Shown here: in pieces, positions 23,604 to 25,095 of the stretch
How the letters are laid out: every line of letters starts with the position of its first letter
How positions within the stretch are numbered: position 1 is the first letter of the stretch
Assembly: GCA_044508495.1 (NCBI GenBank)
Contig: JBIQHP010000021.1
Span: 1-25,095 of the forward strand
Source of the DNA: Terrimesophilobacter sp044508495
Lineage (GTDB): Bacteria > Actinomycetota > Actinomycetes > Actinomycetales > Microbacteriaceae
DNA length: 25,095 bases
Reading direction: 5' to 3'
The notes under the pieces: generated by a model
What the model was told of the DNA's origin: nothing
What the model saw: the letters and a program-made list of their open reading frames with translations, nothing else
Databases searched by the model: none
Translations under genes and position numbers: made by a program

Positions 23604-23954
23604 ATGACCTCCTATCCGACCCCTGCCTTTACCCGGCCCGCGCTCGCGCCGGGACTGCTCGGCGCCATCGTGCTCCTGGCCGGTCTCGCCCTTCTCGACG
23701 ACGACGGCGCCTACTTCTGGATCAGGACCGCCGTCGCGGTGCTCGCCCTCATCGTGGGCGTCTTCGCCTGGCAGGCGCGGCAATGGTGGTGGCTCCTGGG
23801 GCTCGTGCCCGTCGCCATCGTCTGGAACCCGGTCTGGCCGACGGCGTTCCACGGGCAGGGCTGGGTCGCAGCGCAGTTCGTCGCGGCGCTCCTCTTCGTC
23901 GCCGCCGGCATCCTCGTCAAGGTCCGCAATCCCGAGGACCGCAACCGGCGATGA
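23604..23954 (+). CDS. Small tryptophan-rich membrane protein (DUF6804-like)
   Basis: This 116-residue protein has about four membrane segments, at about residues 14-32, 40-57, 61-74 and 87-106, with very short loops. The central ARQWWWLLGLVPVAIVWNPVWP is distinctive, and I associate it with a small actinobacterial membrane family (DUF6804), from memory and with moderate certainty. The basic C-terminal tail (VRNPEDRNRR) should lie in the cytoplasm. No function is known. The frame is open slightly upstream, but ATG 23604 stands at the leaderless distance from a -10 box. It diverges from the peptidase gene and is followed after 83 bases by the Stealth-type gene. Confidence 0.8.
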   Translation: MTSYPTPAFTRPALAPGLLGAIVLLAGLALLDDDGAYFWIRTAVAVLALIVGVFAWQARQWWWLLGLVPVAIVWNPVWPTAFHGQGWVAAQFVAALLFVAAGILVKVRNPEDRNRR

Positions 23955-23965
23955 CCCGCTCGGGC

Positions 23966-23971
23966 TAAACT
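23966..23971 (+). promoter_or_regulatory. Possible -10 element of the Stealth-type gene
   Basis: TAAACT lies 66 bases before the ATG at 24038. The message would have a leader of about 60 bases, which is longer than for its neighbours. Confidence 0.4.
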
Positions 23972-24037
23972 GGGCCGAGCTTGAGGATTCGCGCCGCGAG
24001 ATGGTGACCGTGTCGGGCTCGAACGATTGGCCCGCCC

Positions 24038-25095
24038 ATGAACCGGATATCACCTGTCGGTCCCGCCCCCGCGGACCGACGAGCAGCCCTCGTCGCCGTT
24101 CCTCTGCGCCACGATCTCGTGCAGCACCGGGGCCGTCTGACGCTCGTCAACACGCGCTCCGGCCCGCGGGAGGCCATGATCGAGGACCTGCTCTTCCTCC
24201 GTGCGGCGCTCGACGCTGCCGGAGTCGGCTACCTGCTCGTGCGGGGTGCGGGCAGGGGGGAGCGTCCGGTCCTGGCGATCGACGAGCGGCATCGGCCCGC
24301 CGCCACGGCGGCGCTCGCCGCCGCGAGCATGACCGAGCCCTTCTACTCCCGGCCTTCGTCCACGGCGGGCGCCCGAGCATCCAAGCGCGGCCGACGGTCT
24401 CCCGTCCTCCTCTCCGCCGGCTCGCTCGGCGGCCGTGCCAGCGATCGCGCCTTCGTGCTCTACCGTCCGCGGGTCACGCAGGGCGGCACGCTGAGGTTCG
24501 GCGCGCGCAGCGGCGTCCGGCTGGAGTTCTGGGCCAGGGACGGTGCCGACATCCTCCTGCCGGGAGACACGGCGATGACCCGCTCCCGCCTGCCGGAGAG
24601 GGAAGCCGTCGCGGCGACCGTCGAGCGTTACGGCGAGAGCTGGCCGACTCTCGCGGGGATGTGGGACGTGCTCGCCGGGGACGTCGACTTTCCGATTGAC
24701 ATCGTCTTCTCCTGGGTGGACGGAACCGACCTCGAATGGCAGCGCACGCGTGCGGCGAGGATGCGGAGCTACGTCGTGGGGGAGGGTGACGACCACGAGG
24801 CGCGCTTCCGCCAACTCGACGAGCTCAAGTACGCGCTGAGGTCGGTGCACCTGTTCGCTCCCTGGATCCGCAACATCGTGATCGTGACCGATTCGCCGAG
24901 GCCGGAGTGGCTCGCCGAGAACCCGAGGGTCACGGTGCTGCCGAGCGCCGGATTCTTCGCCGACCCGGCCGCGCTCCCGACCTACAACTCGCACGCGGTC
25001 GAGAGTCAGCTCCATCGCATCCCCGGACTCAGCGAGCACTTCCTGTACTCCAACGACGACATGTTCTTCGGGCGCGAGGTCGAGCCGGAGGCGTT
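24038..25095 (+). CDS. Stealth-family sugar-phosphate transferase, 5' part
   Basis: Stealth proteins transfer hexose-1-phosphate units from nucleotide sugars to build phosphodiester-linked surface glycans. The 352 visible residues show an N-terminal variable region, then conserved region 1 (DIVFSWVDGTDLEWQ, about 221), conserved region 2 (RFRQLDELKYALRSVHLF, then IVIVTDSPRPEWL and TYNSHAVES, about 270-322) and the start of region 3 (HFLYSNDDMFFGR, about 334-346). The gene runs off the right edge. An in-frame TGA at 24005-24007 and the lack of other starts fix ATG 24038, although no clear ribosome site precedes it. The family was first noticed in pathogens but is common in actinobacteria with teichoic-acid-like or capsular glycans. 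Confidence 0.92.
   Translation, partial: MNRISPVGPAPADRRAALVAVPLRHDLVQHRGRLTLVNTRSGPREAMIEDLLFLRAALDAAGVGYLLVRGAGRGERPVLAIDERHRPAATAALAAASMTEPFYSRPSSTAGARASKRGRRSPVLLSAGSLGGRASDRAFVLYRPRVTQGGTLRFGARSGVRLEFWARDGADILLPGDTAMTRSRLPEREAVAATVERYGESWPTLAGMWDVLAGDVDFPIDIVFSWVDGTDLEWQRTRAARMRSYVVGEGDDHEARFRQLDELKYALRSVHLFAPWIRNIVIVTDSPRPEWLAENPRVTVLPSAGFFADPAALPTYNSHAVESQLHRIPGLSEHFLYSNDDMFFGREVEPEA

Noticed and set aside
24001..24699. An alternative frame from ATG 24001 overlapping the Stealth gene
   Set aside because: Its translation lacks motifs, while the overlapping frame from 24038 contains three conserved Stealth regions.

Overview
The window is a high-GC (roughly 70%) stretch of an actinobacterial chromosome. 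Gene order, codon use and protein sequences point to the Microbacteriaceae, but that placement is an inference from family knowledge, not from a marker-gene comparison. Coding density is very high, many neighbours overlap by 1-4 bases, and no tRNA, rRNA, CRISPR array, transposase or phage gene is visible. A run of 100 Ns (20340-20439) shows that this is a draft scaffold.

Region 1 (1-12540) is mostly a translation and RNA-maturation block: an Lrp/AsnC regulator (minus), proS, nusA, ylxR, infB and rbfA (plus), then mutY (minus), a kinase-like P-loop protein with a damaged Walker A motif (plus), a ketopantoate-reductase family protein (minus), truB, two small membrane proteins and ribF. It resembles the usual actinobacterial nusA-ylxR-infB-rbfA-truB-ribF order, but rimP is missing between proS and nusA. 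ylxR has no ATG, GTG or TTG start that keeps its signature motif; only a CTG fits.

Region 2 (12537-15249) holds a CynX/NimT-type MFS transporter coupled to ribF, a ROK-family sugar kinase on the minus strand and a divergent SRPBCC protein.

Region 3 (15250-19753) is a compact deoxyribose or deoxynucleoside catabolic operon: a SorC/DeoR-type regulator with an upstream array of GAGCA/TGCTC half-sites, deoxyribose-phosphate aldolase (deoC), a full aldehyde dehydrogenase, and a second ALDH-like protein that lacks the whole catalytic domain. The aldolase should give glyceraldehyde-3-phosphate and acetaldehyde, and the dehydrogenase should oxidise the acetaldehyde. The catalytically empty paralogue is the most interesting gene here. 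The tail of the full ALDH is encoded by a palindromic repeat element related to another copy between infB and rbfA.

Region 4 (19754-25095) is envelope-related: a secreted CAP-domain protein interrupted by the gap, with a membrane-anchor fragment on the far side; a membrane-anchored glycerophosphodiester phosphodiesterase; an SGNH hydrolase; an M20 peptidase; a small membrane protein; and the start of a Stealth-type sugar-phosphate transferase that leaves the right edge.

A theme across the window is promoters of the form TANNNT followed by 6-8 bases and then the start codon, with no Shine-Dalgarno site. This is the signature of leaderless mRNAs, seen at about nine genes, and one such element between mutY and the kinase-like gene appears to serve both directions.
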